Shown in pieces: positions 43,602 to 55,774 of a stretch of 64,000 bases of DNA. Source of the DNA: Rhyacophila brunnea (Eukaryota; Arthropoda; Insecta; Trichoptera; Rhyacophilidae). A program made the position numbers and the translations under genes. The stretch spans positions 372,001 through 436,000 of the forward strand of contig JAGYXB010000966.1 of NCBI GenBank assembly GCA_022495005.1, written 5' to 3'. Below the pieces are notes generated by a model. The model had not been told where the DNA came from, ran no database searches, and was given only the letters and a program-made list of their open reading frames with translations. Position 1 is the stretch's first letter. Each line of letters begins with the position of its first letter.

Positions 43602-46600
43602 TTATTGTTGAAAATATAAAAATTATCAAAATATGATTAAGTAAATATAATAAAATATTTTTGGTATTTATGAAGCAGCATGCAACGACTGTGACCGGGT
43701 ATATATTAGAATAACCAAACGTTCTTTCAATATTATTCAAATCCTTTGCATTATCACTAAAATTACGAGCGATGCCAACAATCTCATTCTATTTAGCAGT
43801 GTCTGCCAATTTTTTTTACCTGATGGCACACTAAGGAATAATATAATTAAAACGAATAAAAAAATTAAATCATAATAATATATTCTGTAACAAAATAAAA
43901 TAGATAATATTGTTCTATCGACATATAGGCAATATAGATAATAATTGTAGTAATGAAAAAAATGCAATTGATTTTGAGAAAGAATTATGTTAAAACGCGG
44001 CTCTAAATTAAATAAACAAATACGTAACTTCCTTCTACCATCTATAATTGTTTCAATTTCCAAAACTGAGCTAAGAAACTGAGAGAAAGCTGATAAATCT
44101 AATTAACAAACAATTATCCACGCAAAAAACTTTTATATTGAATCCAAAACGAAATCCAAAATGCTGATAACATAAATCAAAAAAATGAGGCTTCATGCAC
44201 GGGATCGTTTTTCAAGTCTTTTAAATTTTCCTCCACTATTAATGTTTTGATGTGTACTGACTACCGTCATATCGTGAAATACTGCATAAAGATAATACAT
44301 AAAAAAGGTATTTTTATTATCTTTTACACTTCTGAAAATACGAAAAGTTTCACAGGCCATCTTTTGCACAATTGGAACTTCCTGCGGTGCGCTAGTGTAC
44401 CACGACACATAGTTTGATAGACACTAATCAAGAGTGGTCCTGTGTGGATCATGTTGCTTCAGTCATTGTTAATTCAGTCACTACAGCTGGAAAGCGCATG
44501 TCCTCACAATCTCCTAGATTCAATGACACCAAACATCACACTTTTTCAATATTAGGGTTAGTGAATAAATAGATATATCATATCTCTATGTATTATTTTT
44601 TTTAAATCAACGTTTGCAAACCACTTAATCGAAAATTATGATAGAGTTAATATGACAGCGGGTCGCAAGATTGATGTTGTCTGAGTTATTTCAAAGGTTC
44701 CTCCAAACTATAAAATGTTAAGCTTTACAGGTCAATTACACGTAAATTGCCTTAAAAACCTTAAAATACCATTCACAGGTGTCCATAACCAATCTGCGGA
44801 ATGCTGATTTGATACAATGAGACTCATAAAGACAGACAAGTGGCCAGGACTCTCGAAGGTACCAAGTGGTAATATGCTCCACCTAAATAGCGAATATGGA
44901 TAAAGAAGAAGAGAAAATAATAAAAACTTAATTTCAAAACCATCGTAATGGACGTATATGACGTAAACGACACATCAATTAAAACAATAATTAATCAGTT
45001 AAATACACCATTTAAAAAGTAAACTCTTAACGTGTAAAATATATTCGAAATAACAGTAATGGTTAGCTATAAAAACCTAATATAAAAAAATGATAAATTA
45101 TTTTTACTATTGTCATGCCATACCTACAGCACATACAGTATCTTGAGCTTTGATAAATGACATCCTTTCATATCTACAATATAAAAGACAAATCATTTCG
45201 TACAGAGAGCCTGACTTTGGGTTGTTTACATACCAAAGGTATATACGTGCATACACCTACGTGTACGTATATATAACATCCACGCGTGACTTGAATTTTT
45301 CAAAAGCTGTCACATTCTGTAGAGACGATATATGTAGAAAAGTTGGTAGACGGTTGCCAATTATTTCGATCGATCTCTGGCGGTAGTATAAACAAAAGCT
45401 CTCCACTATTCTAAGTGAGAACGTACTGGATTATAGTTCATAGTGTGTTTATTATTTTTGGAGCTTTCTGTAAAATACACAAACGTTCTACGTGAATAAT
45501 TAAGATACTATTTAATATTCATAAACTGCACACTTTATTAAGTTTACAAATGTAACCGTTTATAATGTTTTTGGGGAAAATACGAATTTTAATAATCAAT
45601 ACTTATTCACTAACTACATACTTTCCTTCTTCGATATGGCGTCCCTAGATGTATTGTATAACATAATAATATTATGTTAATATACCTTCATAATAATATC
45701 ATAATAACTCGTGTCATATATATATGTCAATAGATGAATTATTCAAAGGAGAATAAATCATTGGCATTGAAGAATTAAAAGTTTGTTTTCTGATTAATAA
45801 TAAATTATTAGTAATAACTAAATAATTCTTATAATGAGGGTTTCTTTTATTTTTTTTTAAATTTTTCATTTTATAGGTTTAAATAATAAAAGTACAATAA
45901 TAAAGATATAAAATACGTTGTTTGGCAATGTCCGTTTTATGATATAAAAAGTCAAAACTATCAATTTCCACTTAATCTTGAGATGTGTATAGCTCAACCA
46001 AACATCAAAGCGTTTTTGTGTATTTAAATGTTTCTGAGAGAATGTAAGAGAAATGTGATAATACAACATCGTCGAAGCTAACATGTCCGTAATATTATGT
46101 ACACACTCAATATTATGTTTTATTTTGTTTTTTTTTTTTTATAATCAATAATCTTATATAAATGTACTAATATTATATAAATTTAATGTACCTACAGTTA
46201 AATAAGCCTTAGGTAAAAACTCCATAGCTCGATAAAAAAATAAAAAAAATTCTAAGAAATTCAATTGAGCTCCGTAAATACCAATAACACGATAAAACAA
46301 AAAAAAATGGTTGTAATCAAACCGTTATATGTAACGATATCTAGTCATGATGATCGAACTAGTATCATTAACATTTTCATCCCCTTTTTATCTGTATAAT
46401 AATTATGTTTAAATGTCTAATGTAAATAAACGATTGGCAGGGTTGTCAGTCCATGTGTCGGTTTTTTGAAGCTGTAAAATAATTGAACACATTCACCGCA
46501 ACTCTATTGACATTTCACCTTCTGAGGATAGATCATAAGCAACCTAAAGCATTGAAATAAATGTTAAAATTATTAAATTCACACGTTATCACCTGTAACC

Positions 46601-46749
46601 ACAAATTGGAATCAAAGCTCATGGCTTCCTGCTTAGAAAGTAAACAGAGAAGGTTACAGTATGTATAAAATAAACTATAAACATAATATTTTCTTGTATG
46701 ACTATGATGAATACACTCATGTTCAGCTACGCAGCCGATTACAAATTTG
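43602..46749. other. AT-rich, no recognised gene
   Basis: Several short ORFs lie here. The one at 44193-44408 (minus, 71 residues, beginning SWYTSAPQEVPIVQKMACET) has more even composition than most and might be a fragment of a real coding sequence. I recognise no family and see no start or splice context. The rest shows nothing. Confidence 0.4.
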
Positions 46750-46753
46750 TATA

Positions 46754-47579
46754 TGTTACACCGAATGTGCGAAATTGACTATTACATGAAATGGGCAAAA
46801 TTTTGGCTAATTCATGTAATAGTCAAGCCTGTTGCCTTATTCATGAATTAGGTAATTTTTCTGCTGAGTACATGAATTCGCCACGGTATGGAATTCTTGA
46901 ACTGTCAACATGACAGAAGAAAAAGTAAATTTAATACGGATAGTTTTATTAGTTATAATTGGACATAATATAATATTATTATTATTAGGTTAGGTTAGGT
47001 TAGGTTAGGTTTTGTAATTCTGAATTAAATTATTCAACTGAATGTCCATTTTGAGGTTAGCTATCAAGTGTCAACAAACTATCACAAACATTCAATCGAC
47101 CATTGCACAATTGATACCCAAGCACGAATCAAATCGCGAAAATACTTTTCAATAAAATTCTTCCGTTATCATATTATAGTTCTAGAATTTTTTTGCGCAT
47201 AGTAAATGGATATTAACGTCATTTTAGTTATTGATTGGTATATTTTTATATTATAATCAATGACTTTGACACATTTGTTTAGTTGCAAAAAACACCACGG
47301 AGCGCGATCATCTATTTTGACCATAGATAATATAAATGTACATTTTGACCAATCCATGAGCATTTGATACATTTAGTTTAGTTGCAAAAAATACCACCGT
47401 AGCGCTACTATCTAATTTGTCCAAGACATGAAGTAGGCAGAAAAATTACTGCCGATTTCACGCACTCTCCAGATATTTTGTCTAATTCATGAATAAGACA
47501 ACGGGCTTGCATTTTTCATGATTTAGGCAAAATTTTGCCCATTTCATGTAATATTCAATTTAGCACATTCGGTGTAACA
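46754..47579. mobile_element. Long-TIR element with TTAGG array
   Basis: The ends are TGTTACACCGAATGTGC and the reverse GCACATTCGGTGTAACA. The inverted similarity extends inward roughly 110 bases, through TTACATGAAATGGGCAAAAT and TTCATGAATTAGG-type text. A TATAT stretch flanks both sides. Inside, 46987-47012 is a run of five TTAGG/AGGTT units. No transposase is present. TGT...ACA ends would fit several cut-and-paste superfamilies, so I do not assign one. Confidence 0.75.
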
Positions 47580-47689
47580 TATATAAGAAGAAAATTCAAT
47601 TAGATCGTAACCAATTTATAGTAAATTTCAGATTTTTCATATTATAATTACATATGTGTATATTCCACCGTTTTGTCAAAAAAATACTA

Positions 47690-48120
47690 GGTATTTTGAA
47701 CAACAACAATTCTGAGAAAATATATTATAACTAATAGAAAAAATCTTAAAAAAGTAAGACAGCCCGCAGGATCGAAGCTGCATCTCTCGGGTATCGCGCC
47801 CACGCACACAGACCACTATGCTAAAGAAGTCATACTTAATTGCGACAAATTTTAACTTTTTTTTAGGCTTTTAATACTCACTGAAGCGCTTTCCAAATTG
47901 AGCTACTATTGGCGATCGGATATTGTATATTAAATCAAAGTAGGCATTACTTTAATTACTAACCGATGTCACGGATCACTCTCTTCGGATCTCAACTTAC
48001 TTGAACTTGCTAATAAATTTTAATTAGCTATTTTTTAATGTTTAATGTAAATTATGTATGTTCAATAATTAGAATGCTACATTCTTAAATCTTGTGAATT
48101 CGTTGAATAAAAAAATAGTT
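47690..48120 (-). repeat. SINE family 2 with inverted end
   Basis: Minus strand: the head lies at about 47835-47760 (ATAGTGGTCTGTGTGCGTGG and GCAGCTTCGATCC), and the body goes up to 48020. The right end 48050-48120 is in the opposite orientation (TATGTATGTTCAATAATTAG, then CTTAAATCTTGTGAATTCG). Confidence 0.8.
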
Positions 48121-48520
48121 AACTAGTTATTTTATCAATGTTAATGTGTTTATCAAAAATCATAACATTAAAATCTCGTAGGAAATGTTTTTATCAATCT
48201 AAACATAATACAGTACATATAGATACTGTATTATGATACATTATTTTCTCCTTTACAATCGTTATGCTGGTGTTAGATCGGCGCACACTGTACGTAGTGA
48301 TTACCATTTATATTCTGCACCATAATGGATAAGCCATGATGAATGATGCAAACTTATTTAAAAAAAATTAAAAATTCCCTCGTAAAACCGAGTCGTAGTG
48401 GCGACAGATTATAATACTATATTATTTCATCAATTTCACGTATAAAATGTTAATATTTACATAATATACTATCAAACGAATCAATTTATATGATGTAGTC
48501 TCTTAAGCTAAATCACTAGT
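48121..48520. other. No recognised feature
   Basis: AT-rich spacer with nothing recognised. Confidence 0.4.
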
Positions 48521-48522
48521 AC

Positions 48523-48874
48523 TAGGGATTATAATACCGCTTTTCCAAAACCGGGATCCCGGTATTCATCGACACCGAAATACCGGTTTTAAAAAACTTA
48601 CCGATATTTTCTCTATTAAGAAAGCAGATTAATAAAATTGATATAAACCATCAGCCGACAAAAGCTATTGACTCTTTTTTTGCCAGAAGAGCTAAAAAAA
48701 AGCTCTTGGTTTTGGACAGAATTTGACAAAAACTAAGAATACAATACAAATCGAGCTCAGTTTCTAGGCGGAATTTTCTTACATTGTGTGAATAGAAGAA
48801 TAAAAATACGGTTCCGTGAAATAATTTATAATAAATACCGGTATTTATTTTTTCATTTGGTAGTCAAATCCCTA
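48523..48874. mobile_element. hAT-like element related to 7430-8127
   Basis: It begins TAGGGATTATAATACCG and ends GTAGTCAAATCCCTA, with ACCGGTAT-type palindromes near both ends. Flanking 8-mers are only partly alike. It is shorter and more decayed than the other copy. Confidence 0.7.
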
Positions 48875-49189
48875 AATACCTACCTCACTGTATGACTGAG
48901 TGGTACCTGATCAACACATAACTATCTCAACGAGTTTCATTTTTTTCTTTTGTGTTAGTTTTTTGTCAAATACATAGAGATACAGTAAAGTTATAGAAGT
49001 ACTGAAACAGTAGTATAGTAGTAACTATCGTTGAAACCACCACAGAAACAATCAAGTTTGAAAACTTCATTGACGTATTATGAGGTATTGGGAGGGTCCT
49101 AAGAATCAAACCCACCAAGAAAACTCTATTTTCAAACAATAAGATGTTTCTCTATAATTTTAAGGATACACTGGTACGACCGTATCACC

Positions 49190-49420
49190 AACAGTCGACT
49201 TCCTAAACAGACATGTCGGTCTTTTATGGCTAATGTGATCACTAAGAAGCGCTTCACATGCCTGGTAAAAATGACATCGTGGACGACCGTGTCTCACAGG
49301 ACAGTATTGCTACAATAACGATCTACACACTGCAGGTTTAACATGTTAAGAGACGTAAAAATGAAGCCAACCTCTGATTACTCTAGGTTAGAGAGGGACA
49401 AAGTGATTAAGTAAGTCTCT
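49190..49420 (+). pseudogene. LINE-Z C-terminal fragment, decayed
   Basis: GGACGACCGTGTCTCACAGG, TTGCTACAATAACGATCTAC and ACACTGCAGGTTTAACATG run parallel to 15700-15765. The frame is lost. Confidence 0.55.
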
Positions 49421-49499
49421 AAAACACAAGTAAACACCTGGTTGGGCCAAATGCTAGCCTTCATCCTTTCTTCCCACCTACCCTCGAATCCCTATGTAT

Positions 49500-49915
49500 T
49501 ATTGTCGCCAAAACAGGGCGACCGAGCAATTACGGGTCACCAGGCGACCATGATTGAATAACATTCAGTTAGCTCAAGACAACGAACGGGTGCGTGTTGC
49601 CGCACCGCGTTAACTACCGAATGACTCAAAACATATCTGTTCGACCTTCGGTGCACTAAGTCTGTTACGGTTTGAGTGAACGTGACATCCGTCAATCATA
49701 CAACCTATTATCAACATTCATCAACCTCAAATTATAATCCATCAAAGTGTATCGTCCGTTTACCAGTGCGTTAACACCGAACCGACTTCAGCGCGCGCCA
49801 GCCGTCTTAACATAAAGGTCAGTTTCTGGCATCCTGTGTAACCCTCCCCCCTTGATTCGTAATCCACCATCACCTTCAAATTACAGTCCACTGCTAAAAG
49901 CGCCACCTATTTATG
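49500..49915 (+). repeat. Fragment alike to the Jockey-type LINE 5' region
   Basis: From about 49791 the text CAGCGCGCGCCAGCC, AAAGGTCAGTTTCTGGCATC and AAATTACAGTCCACTGCTAAA matches the reverse strand of 24400-24240. The upstream part, with CGACGT/GCGTG-rich text, is not found elsewhere in the window. It has a 5' region but no gag, which is unusual for 5'-truncating LINEs. Confidence 0.65.
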
Positions 49916-49949
49916 TATAGCATACATATTTTATTTTTAGTATTTTAAT

Positions 49950-50397
49950 TAGAGGGTTGGAGCGGACCCTTTTTTAAGTTGCTCCAGCTCAGCTCCAGGG
50001 TCTGCTCCGCTCCGAGTAAAAAAAATTAATATGTATTATATGTATATAAATATTAAAAAAATAAATAAGGTTTATTATTTGTCGTTTTCATTACCTATTA
50101 ATTATATTTTTTAAAAAACCGTCAGCAAATCGTCTTTCATTATCTGCCTCTTCTGTCAAAAAAGTGAGGTTATTTAGCACTCGTCAGTTTTGACGTATTT
50201 CAAATAATTCCAGTGTTGCAAAGTGTCAAATATAATATTTTCATTGTATTTTAGGACAAAAATTGAATAATAAAAAAAACATCTGGAGCAGTGGAGCACT
50301 ACAAATTTTTGGTGCACCGGCTCCGCTCCTGCTCCAGATAAAACACCATTTCTCCACTGCTCCATGCTCCTGCTCCGAGATCCGCTTCAACGCTTTG
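49950..50397. mobile_element. hAT-like MITE with exact 8-bp duplication
   Basis: The left end TAGAGGGTTGGAGCGGACCC and right end GATCCGCTTCAACGCTTTG are inverted. The flanks ATTTTAAT at 49942-49949 and 50398-50405 are identical. The interior has many GGAGC/GCTCC phrases forming nested hairpins. No transposase frame. Confidence 0.85.
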
Positions 50398-50405
50398 ATT
50401 TTAAT

Positions 50406-50977
50406 CACTTTGCGCACCTAATAATATGTATTACCCTGAAATATCACAAACTTAATTTAAGGCGGTAATTTTTGCTTGTCAAAATGAGCTAAGTACTTTT
50501 AGTAGATTTCTCGACAACTTAACTTCCCAGCGACAAGTTAACTCAGAAAATGTGTTCTCTCTCCAGAATACAGACAGATTCAATGAAAACTGAAATTGAA
50601 TCACGAATTGCAAATAATTTCTAGGCAAAGGGAAAACTTGCGAACCCCACTAATTACCCGATAATTTCAGACTTCACCTGCAACTTTCTATAATTATCCG
50701 AAACGTGATCTTCCTCTGATAAATTGCTGTTTCAGATAACTTGGTGACATTTCCTCTAAATGAGAGGCTAAATGGGTTGATTTGCGGAATGGAAACTCCT
50801 TTAAATTTTATAAATTAGTTGTTTCCGCTAGACATAATAACATTAAAAACGTAAATAAACCCAGCCAATTAATATTTAAAATATTATTAGGTTACAAGTA
50901 AAAATCAAATTACAAATTAAAAATTTTCGATTATACCAATAATTACTTTAATTTTGTAAAATTTATTGTCTATTGCA
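50406..50977. other. No recognised feature
   Basis: No ORF or shared repeat was recognised. Confidence 0.4.
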
Positions 50978-51060
50978 GGTGTTTTTAACCTTTTTGCGGT
51001 AGCGGGCGCATTTAAGATTTGGGATAATAGTGACGGGCGCATATTTAAAAAAAAGTATTG
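50978..51060 (+). repeat. hAT-like terminus fragment
   Basis: CAGGTGTTTTTAACCTTTTT followed by GCGGTAGCGGGCGCA looks like a Charlie-type hAT terminus (CAGNGNTTNTNAACC). A matching right end was not found. Confidence 0.45.
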
Positions 51061-51469
51061 TGTGTTACATTAATTATTATATCGGTTGACTACACATTTA
51101 TTTACATTTTAACGCCTGTGAGGGCATTTACAAAAGAAGTATAAAATACCCATACAGAAACATACGAGGTATTATATTTATAACATTTCAACATAATAAA
51201 TTTAAAAAAAAAAGTAAATATTCTACTCACTTTAGGTATTATGTTGTGATTTTACAAATAATTTTTAATGTGTTTGAAATTCAAGGCAGAACAATCCGTA
51301 AAATCCGCTCTTATTTTTTTTATTAAATAAATAATCACGAAAAACGGTTTTCACCTCATACCAACTACGTCAATATATATGATTTTATTTTCTCGATAAA
51401 ATCTGCAAGTAAAGGTCATATAATTTCTAGAAATGGCGACACAATTTTAAATAATTTGCTTCAACATAT
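51061..51469. other. AT-rich, no recognised feature
   Basis: No ORF of note and no shared repeat. Confidence 0.4.
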
Positions 51470-51750
51470 TTTGTCATCATACGATACGTACCGCTGGAGT
51501 CAATATATTGCTGAATTAAAGCCTTCCCTCTTCTCGGTGCATCGTCGTTTGCTGCCAAGTACATCCACAGAACTTTGTGAGTGTGTCTATCCAGCTACTT
51601 TTAGGGAATCCTTGTTGTCGTTTAGTGCCTTTTGGGTACCACTGTATGACAGTATTTATCAAGCGGTTTTTCACTCGCCGAGCAACGTTCCAACCCATTA
51701 CCATTTCATCTGCTTATCGACCTAGCGACGTCTCTAGGCAAAGTGCCCCT
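51470..51750 (-). pseudogene. RTE-type LINE C-terminus
   Basis: The minus frame at 51516-51704 encodes MVMGWNVARRVKNRLI, NTVIQWYPKGTKRQQG and SSWIDTLTKFCGCTWQQ, matching the order of the family at 6552-6887. A frame change leads to a GEALI-like end near 51520. The RT core is absent. Confidence 0.75.
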
Positions 51751-52149
51751 CTTAAGCAGAGTTATAATTCTTAAACAGACGAATACACAAAAAATCAACT
51801 AACATACGCATCATATACCGATAATTACATTATTTCCACCTCAAACAGTGATAGTTTTAGGTACGTGGAGGTCTGTGGCGCTGATATGTTTGGAGGCACC
51901 ATTGTAAAATATTTGCCCGTGCGATAAACCGCCATAATATAATTATGTTGTCAGAATTTATCATGCTTCGATTACTTTTTAAACTAATAAATTTATGGAT
52001 AGCAAGGTACCCAAAGGAATCACACGTTTAGTGTACAACATAAGCAGACCAAAAAACCGAGCAGAATGGAGCAGGCTCTTGTGGCTATACCAATATATAT
52101 TTTTACCACTACAACAGGCCACAAGACCCAATGAAAGTAGTGTAGTAGT
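51751..52149. other. No recognised feature
   Basis: One 62-codon plus ORF at 51995-52183 overlaps the next SINE and has no domain. Confidence 0.4.
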
Positions 52150-52250
52150 AAAAGTAAAACAATCACAAACACCCAGCTTTTGAGAAAATCACATTAATAT
52201 ATTGTGAACTCATCGGTAATCCAACCCGGAGCCCTGGATTCAATTTTCAA
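52150..52250 (-). repeat. SINE family 3, partial
   Basis: The reversed text GTTGGATTACCGATGAGTTC, AATATATTAATGTGATTTTC and GGGTGTTTGTGATTGTTTTAC matches the body at 3690-3740. The shared 3' hairpin seen at 3628-3660 is missing. Confidence 0.65.
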
Positions 52251-52251
52251 T

Positions 52252-52605
52252 TTCAATTTCAATTTATTTATTTTACATATTGTGGACATTACAAATTATA
52301 AGTTTAAGACGTTCACAACATGACATTTAGAAACAAAGAAATATTATTAAAACAGTTTTATGTACATAACACAAGAGATAGATCAGTATTAAGTTATTCT
52401 ACAGTATAAATGTGTAAATACAAAAAATATTAAGTATATAGGTACAAGGAAGTACACCGGATGAGTTAAGCAGACCCTATTTTAAGAATTTAAAAAACAA
52501 CGTCCACCTAAATTCACCCTCACGTAAGTGGAATATATCGATATCCGAAGCGATTTCATTAAACATGGTTATTGCCCTCCCAATTGGCATTACTAATGAA
52601 AATGA
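52252..52605 (-). repeat. CR1/Jockey-like LINE 3' end
   Basis: It begins with TTTCAATTTCAATTTCAATT (reversed tail repeats) and continues with ACATATTGTGGACATTACAA and AAGACGTTCACAACATGACA. It extends through the reversed coding end at about 52500-52600 (CACGTAAGTGGAATATATCG and CCCTCCCAATTGGCATTAC). The insertion is severely 5'-truncated. An AATGAAAATGAAA run follows. Confidence 0.8.
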
Positions 52606-53129
52606 AATGAAAATGAAAAAAATGAAAGGCCAGAGCCTTACAAAATAGATTACGAGAGCCGCTAACAATCTAACATTTGATTAGAAAGTGGAATATATCT
52701 ACGATTATTGTGCTTACTTTTCTGATATTTTTACAATTACGATAAAATAATAAATCAATTTGATGACTTTGTTAAATTTAAATATTCTCAAAAACTTTTT
52801 GATATTTTCCAGAATATTTAAATTTTATAATAATATTTTTTGTACCTTAAATTTATATAAATGTCAAATAAATATAATAAATGTATCAAAGTATGTATGA
52901 TAGTGATTATAACATTATAACATGTGATTTTCTATAGACAATCATGTCCTGATTATAAATACTAATATCGGGGCTGATGATAATATTATCATAAATCACC
53001 TTTGACTACTTTTATACGTCTCATGAATGAATTTCATGACTGCTATGATTATATATTATTATCAAAATTATATATTATTATCAAATGCGAATTTAAATAA
53101 CATAATTATATAGGTACGTTATTTAACTT
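52606..53129. other. AT-rich, no recognised feature
   Basis: A low-complexity GAAAATGAAA run sits at 52598-52626. Beyond it nothing is recognised. Confidence 0.45.
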
Positions 53130-53345
53130 ATTAACAAAAATTTGGAGTGATGAATACAAAATCCGATTGCCAATAAGTTACACAATTTAGAAAGTATTTA
53201 GAGAGTATTATAAGCTATCTTTGTCACAATTAGATAGGATACATATAGTTTAGTGGTCAGAGGACATGGGCGCGAATCGGATGTCTAATTTTTTCAAAAA
53301 GATTTTTTCTATTGGATATAATATAATTTTCAGAAGCGTTTTGTG
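53130..53345 (+). repeat. SINE family 2, 5' body and head
   Basis: Plus orientation: AAAAATTTGGAGTGATGAAT, the body with CCGATTGCCAATAAG, and a head with TTTAGTGGTCAGAGGACATG followed by a decayed B box. Then come TTTTTTCAAAAAGATTTTTT and CAGAAGCGTTTTG. Confidence 0.75.
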
Positions 53346-53352
53346 TGTTATG

Positions 53353-53596
53353 TTTATCCGACCTTGACTGCTCCAAGGTAAGATGATATGGACCTTAACG
53401 GAGTGGAGGTTTGTATTAACAGATTTTTATTTTTACGAGAAATGGATGTCAGCCAATTGCTCAACCTATTAGGTCCATACTCAGACTCATACACAAATTG
53501 AAAAACAACATGTGTAGGTACTTGCTAGACCCAGGATTCGGACCTGGGACCCACGAAGTTATATGCCAACGCTTAAGCTGCGCGGCCATCGTGGGT
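53353..53596 (-). repeat. SINE family 1 copy
   Basis: Minus strand: GATGGCCGCGCAGCTTAAGC is the head, the B box lies in GGTCCGAATCC, and the GAGCAATTGGCTGACATCC body is present. The 3' palindrome is mutated to ATCTTACCTTGGAGC. It lies 8 bases from the preceding SINE2. Confidence 0.85.
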
Positions 53597-53599
53597 GTA

Positions 53600-54179
53600 T
53601 TTGTCACATAGCGTCGTTTTTCTCACTCATTGCATCAGTTTCTACTAAATATGATATAATTTTATCAGAATTATTTCAAAATTTAATATATTATTATGGT
53701 ATGTTTTTTGTCACTGTAACAATCTATATAGTTGAGAACACAGAAAGTAATGTATACCATAATAGAGTACTGTGCCCTAATAAGCCAACATATTACCACA
53801 ACATGTTCATGAAACTTTCCTCTCAAACCTTGTATGATTTTCCCTTCAACAAGTCATCTCATTAGCGAGCATGTCAAAAATATTCATATGTACAATCTAC
53901 ACAATCTGATACGAGTATTTATTAGCGTGCCTATATGAAAAAGCATTTAATTTAATGTATAATAAAAAAACTCAGCTTCACACTTAAACCAGTCTTGAGA
54001 AAAAAAATAGGAATTTTCGAGTATCATTCGATAGCTAGGGGTTAATTTGTAAATGAACCCCTATTGGCATTGGAAAGCGACGACGCTAGATTTTTAGGGG
54101 TAGGATTTTTTTTTGAGAACAAACACCCTACAAATGTTGTAAAGGCAAGAATGATGATAAGAAGTTAAAATTTAATTTA
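53600..54179. other. No recognised feature
   Basis: A 100-codon ORF at 53563-53865 starts inside the SINE1 copy and shows no domain. Nothing else was recognised. Confidence 0.4.
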
Positions 54180-54575
54180 TCACATAATTTGAAAACAATT
54201 TTGAGAAATATCGACACACAGCAGGATTCGAATTCGATTCAGACCCACGTGCATTGAACACTATGCTATAGGAATTTTATCTAATTGCGGCGAATTTTTA
54301 CTAATGGTTCTTACAATAACTCTCTGAATCGCTTTTTAAATTGCGTTACTATTGGCAATCGACTTTTTTATTTTCAATCAAAGTAGGTATTAAATTACCT
54401 TATTTACTAACCCAAGTCAAGGATTTCACTCGTCACTCCAAGATTTTTGTTCTATCTTTCTTGAACTTGCTAATAATGTAACATTCTTTTTATTGAACAT
54501 AGGTACATAATTTGAACACACTTCTGAGAAATATGTGACCAATAGATAAAATCTTTTTTGAAAAAAAAAATCTAT
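54180..54575 (-). repeat. SINE family 2, with second unit start
   Basis: The reversed head lies at about 54275-54215 (ATAGTGTTCAATGCACGTGG, then a GAATTCGAATCC B box), and the body goes to 54475. A second unit start is at 54478-54575 (ATGTAACATTC, TTATTGAACATAGGTACATA and ACACTTCTGAGAAATATGTG). Confidence 0.8.
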
Positions 54576-55774
54576 TAAAAGTTCATCCACCAGTAGTCCT
54601 GGTTGGCGGGGAGCTTTACAAATATATTTAGTAAAAATGTTCTAAGTGGACGATACCGGTCCTAGTCGTTTTTTTTTTTGTTTTTTTAATAAATACTGAA
54701 ACATAATATGTTTATTGAATTAAACTATTATTCACACTGTATTCGCTTTTAATGCGCAAAAATATTTTAGATGCGTTTTTTATTAATAATCGAAACACTA
54801 CGTAGAAAATCTCCCATGGCCCATAGTAGATTATTGGAAGATTCCCCATATCTAAAGCCATGTTTGTCCGCTTCTTAAAAAAGAACATGCTATTTTTCAA
54901 TGTGTGTTTGATCTTGAGAAAAACCCTGATTGATTGTGCGACTAGCTAACAAGATATAACCTCCATTTATATTATATTTTTATAATATAATATTTATATA
55001 TTTATATTACATTTATATTATATATTATAGACCATACTATCACGGTAACCATAGTGACCATGTTATTTCTGTAAGAAAAGGGAAAAGAAAGGTAAGTCAA
55101 AAGATCCAGGAGAATATATCAATAACTTTCTGAGTGAATTTCTATTTCACTGTGTAAAATTTATTAATCTAACGACATTGATTTGACTCATACTTTTATT
55201 TTTCACGTATTATGTATTATGATTAATTTGGCATATTCAACTCTTTATGTTACCTACATATGTCTCCCTTTTCCATCACATCTAGATTTAAAAAATATTA
55301 ACTGAATAAACAGCATCTCCGTAGTCCGTGTTCGCAAAATTCTATAATATCCTGTCGTCATTTTGTACATGTACGAAACATGTCGTCATGACTATCTACG
55401 TCACATACAAAACAGTGGCACACGTGCACTGTGTTAATATCGTACAGGACGGCTTGAAAGTTGTGAATTATTTCCATGCATTAGCATAAACTTAAATTTA
55501 CAAGAATTATTTTTATACTATGATTGTTCAAACCATAACTGAAACAAATAATTTGGTACATCAGTTGTTTTTGGTCTGTCTTTAGTAAGCATTGTCACAT
55601 TGTGATCAAAACAGTCGGAATTATACTGAATTAACTATCAATTTTTAATACAACACTTAACACAATATTATAATACGTGCCGAATCATATTTTGATAATG
55701 ATCAAGACTATTTTCATCTGATTATAAAAACTTATGCAAGTTAAGTTCTACGTTTGTATAATGTTATCTTCTTC
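54576..55774. other. No recognised feature
   Basis: Short TATAT palindromic runs at 54970-55030 are low complexity. One 62-codon minus ORF (54712-54900) has no signature. Confidence 0.4.

Noticed and set aside
53563..53865. 100-codon ORF as a gene
   Set aside because: It begins inside the tRNA-like head of a SINE1 copy and shows no domain. It is a chance frame.
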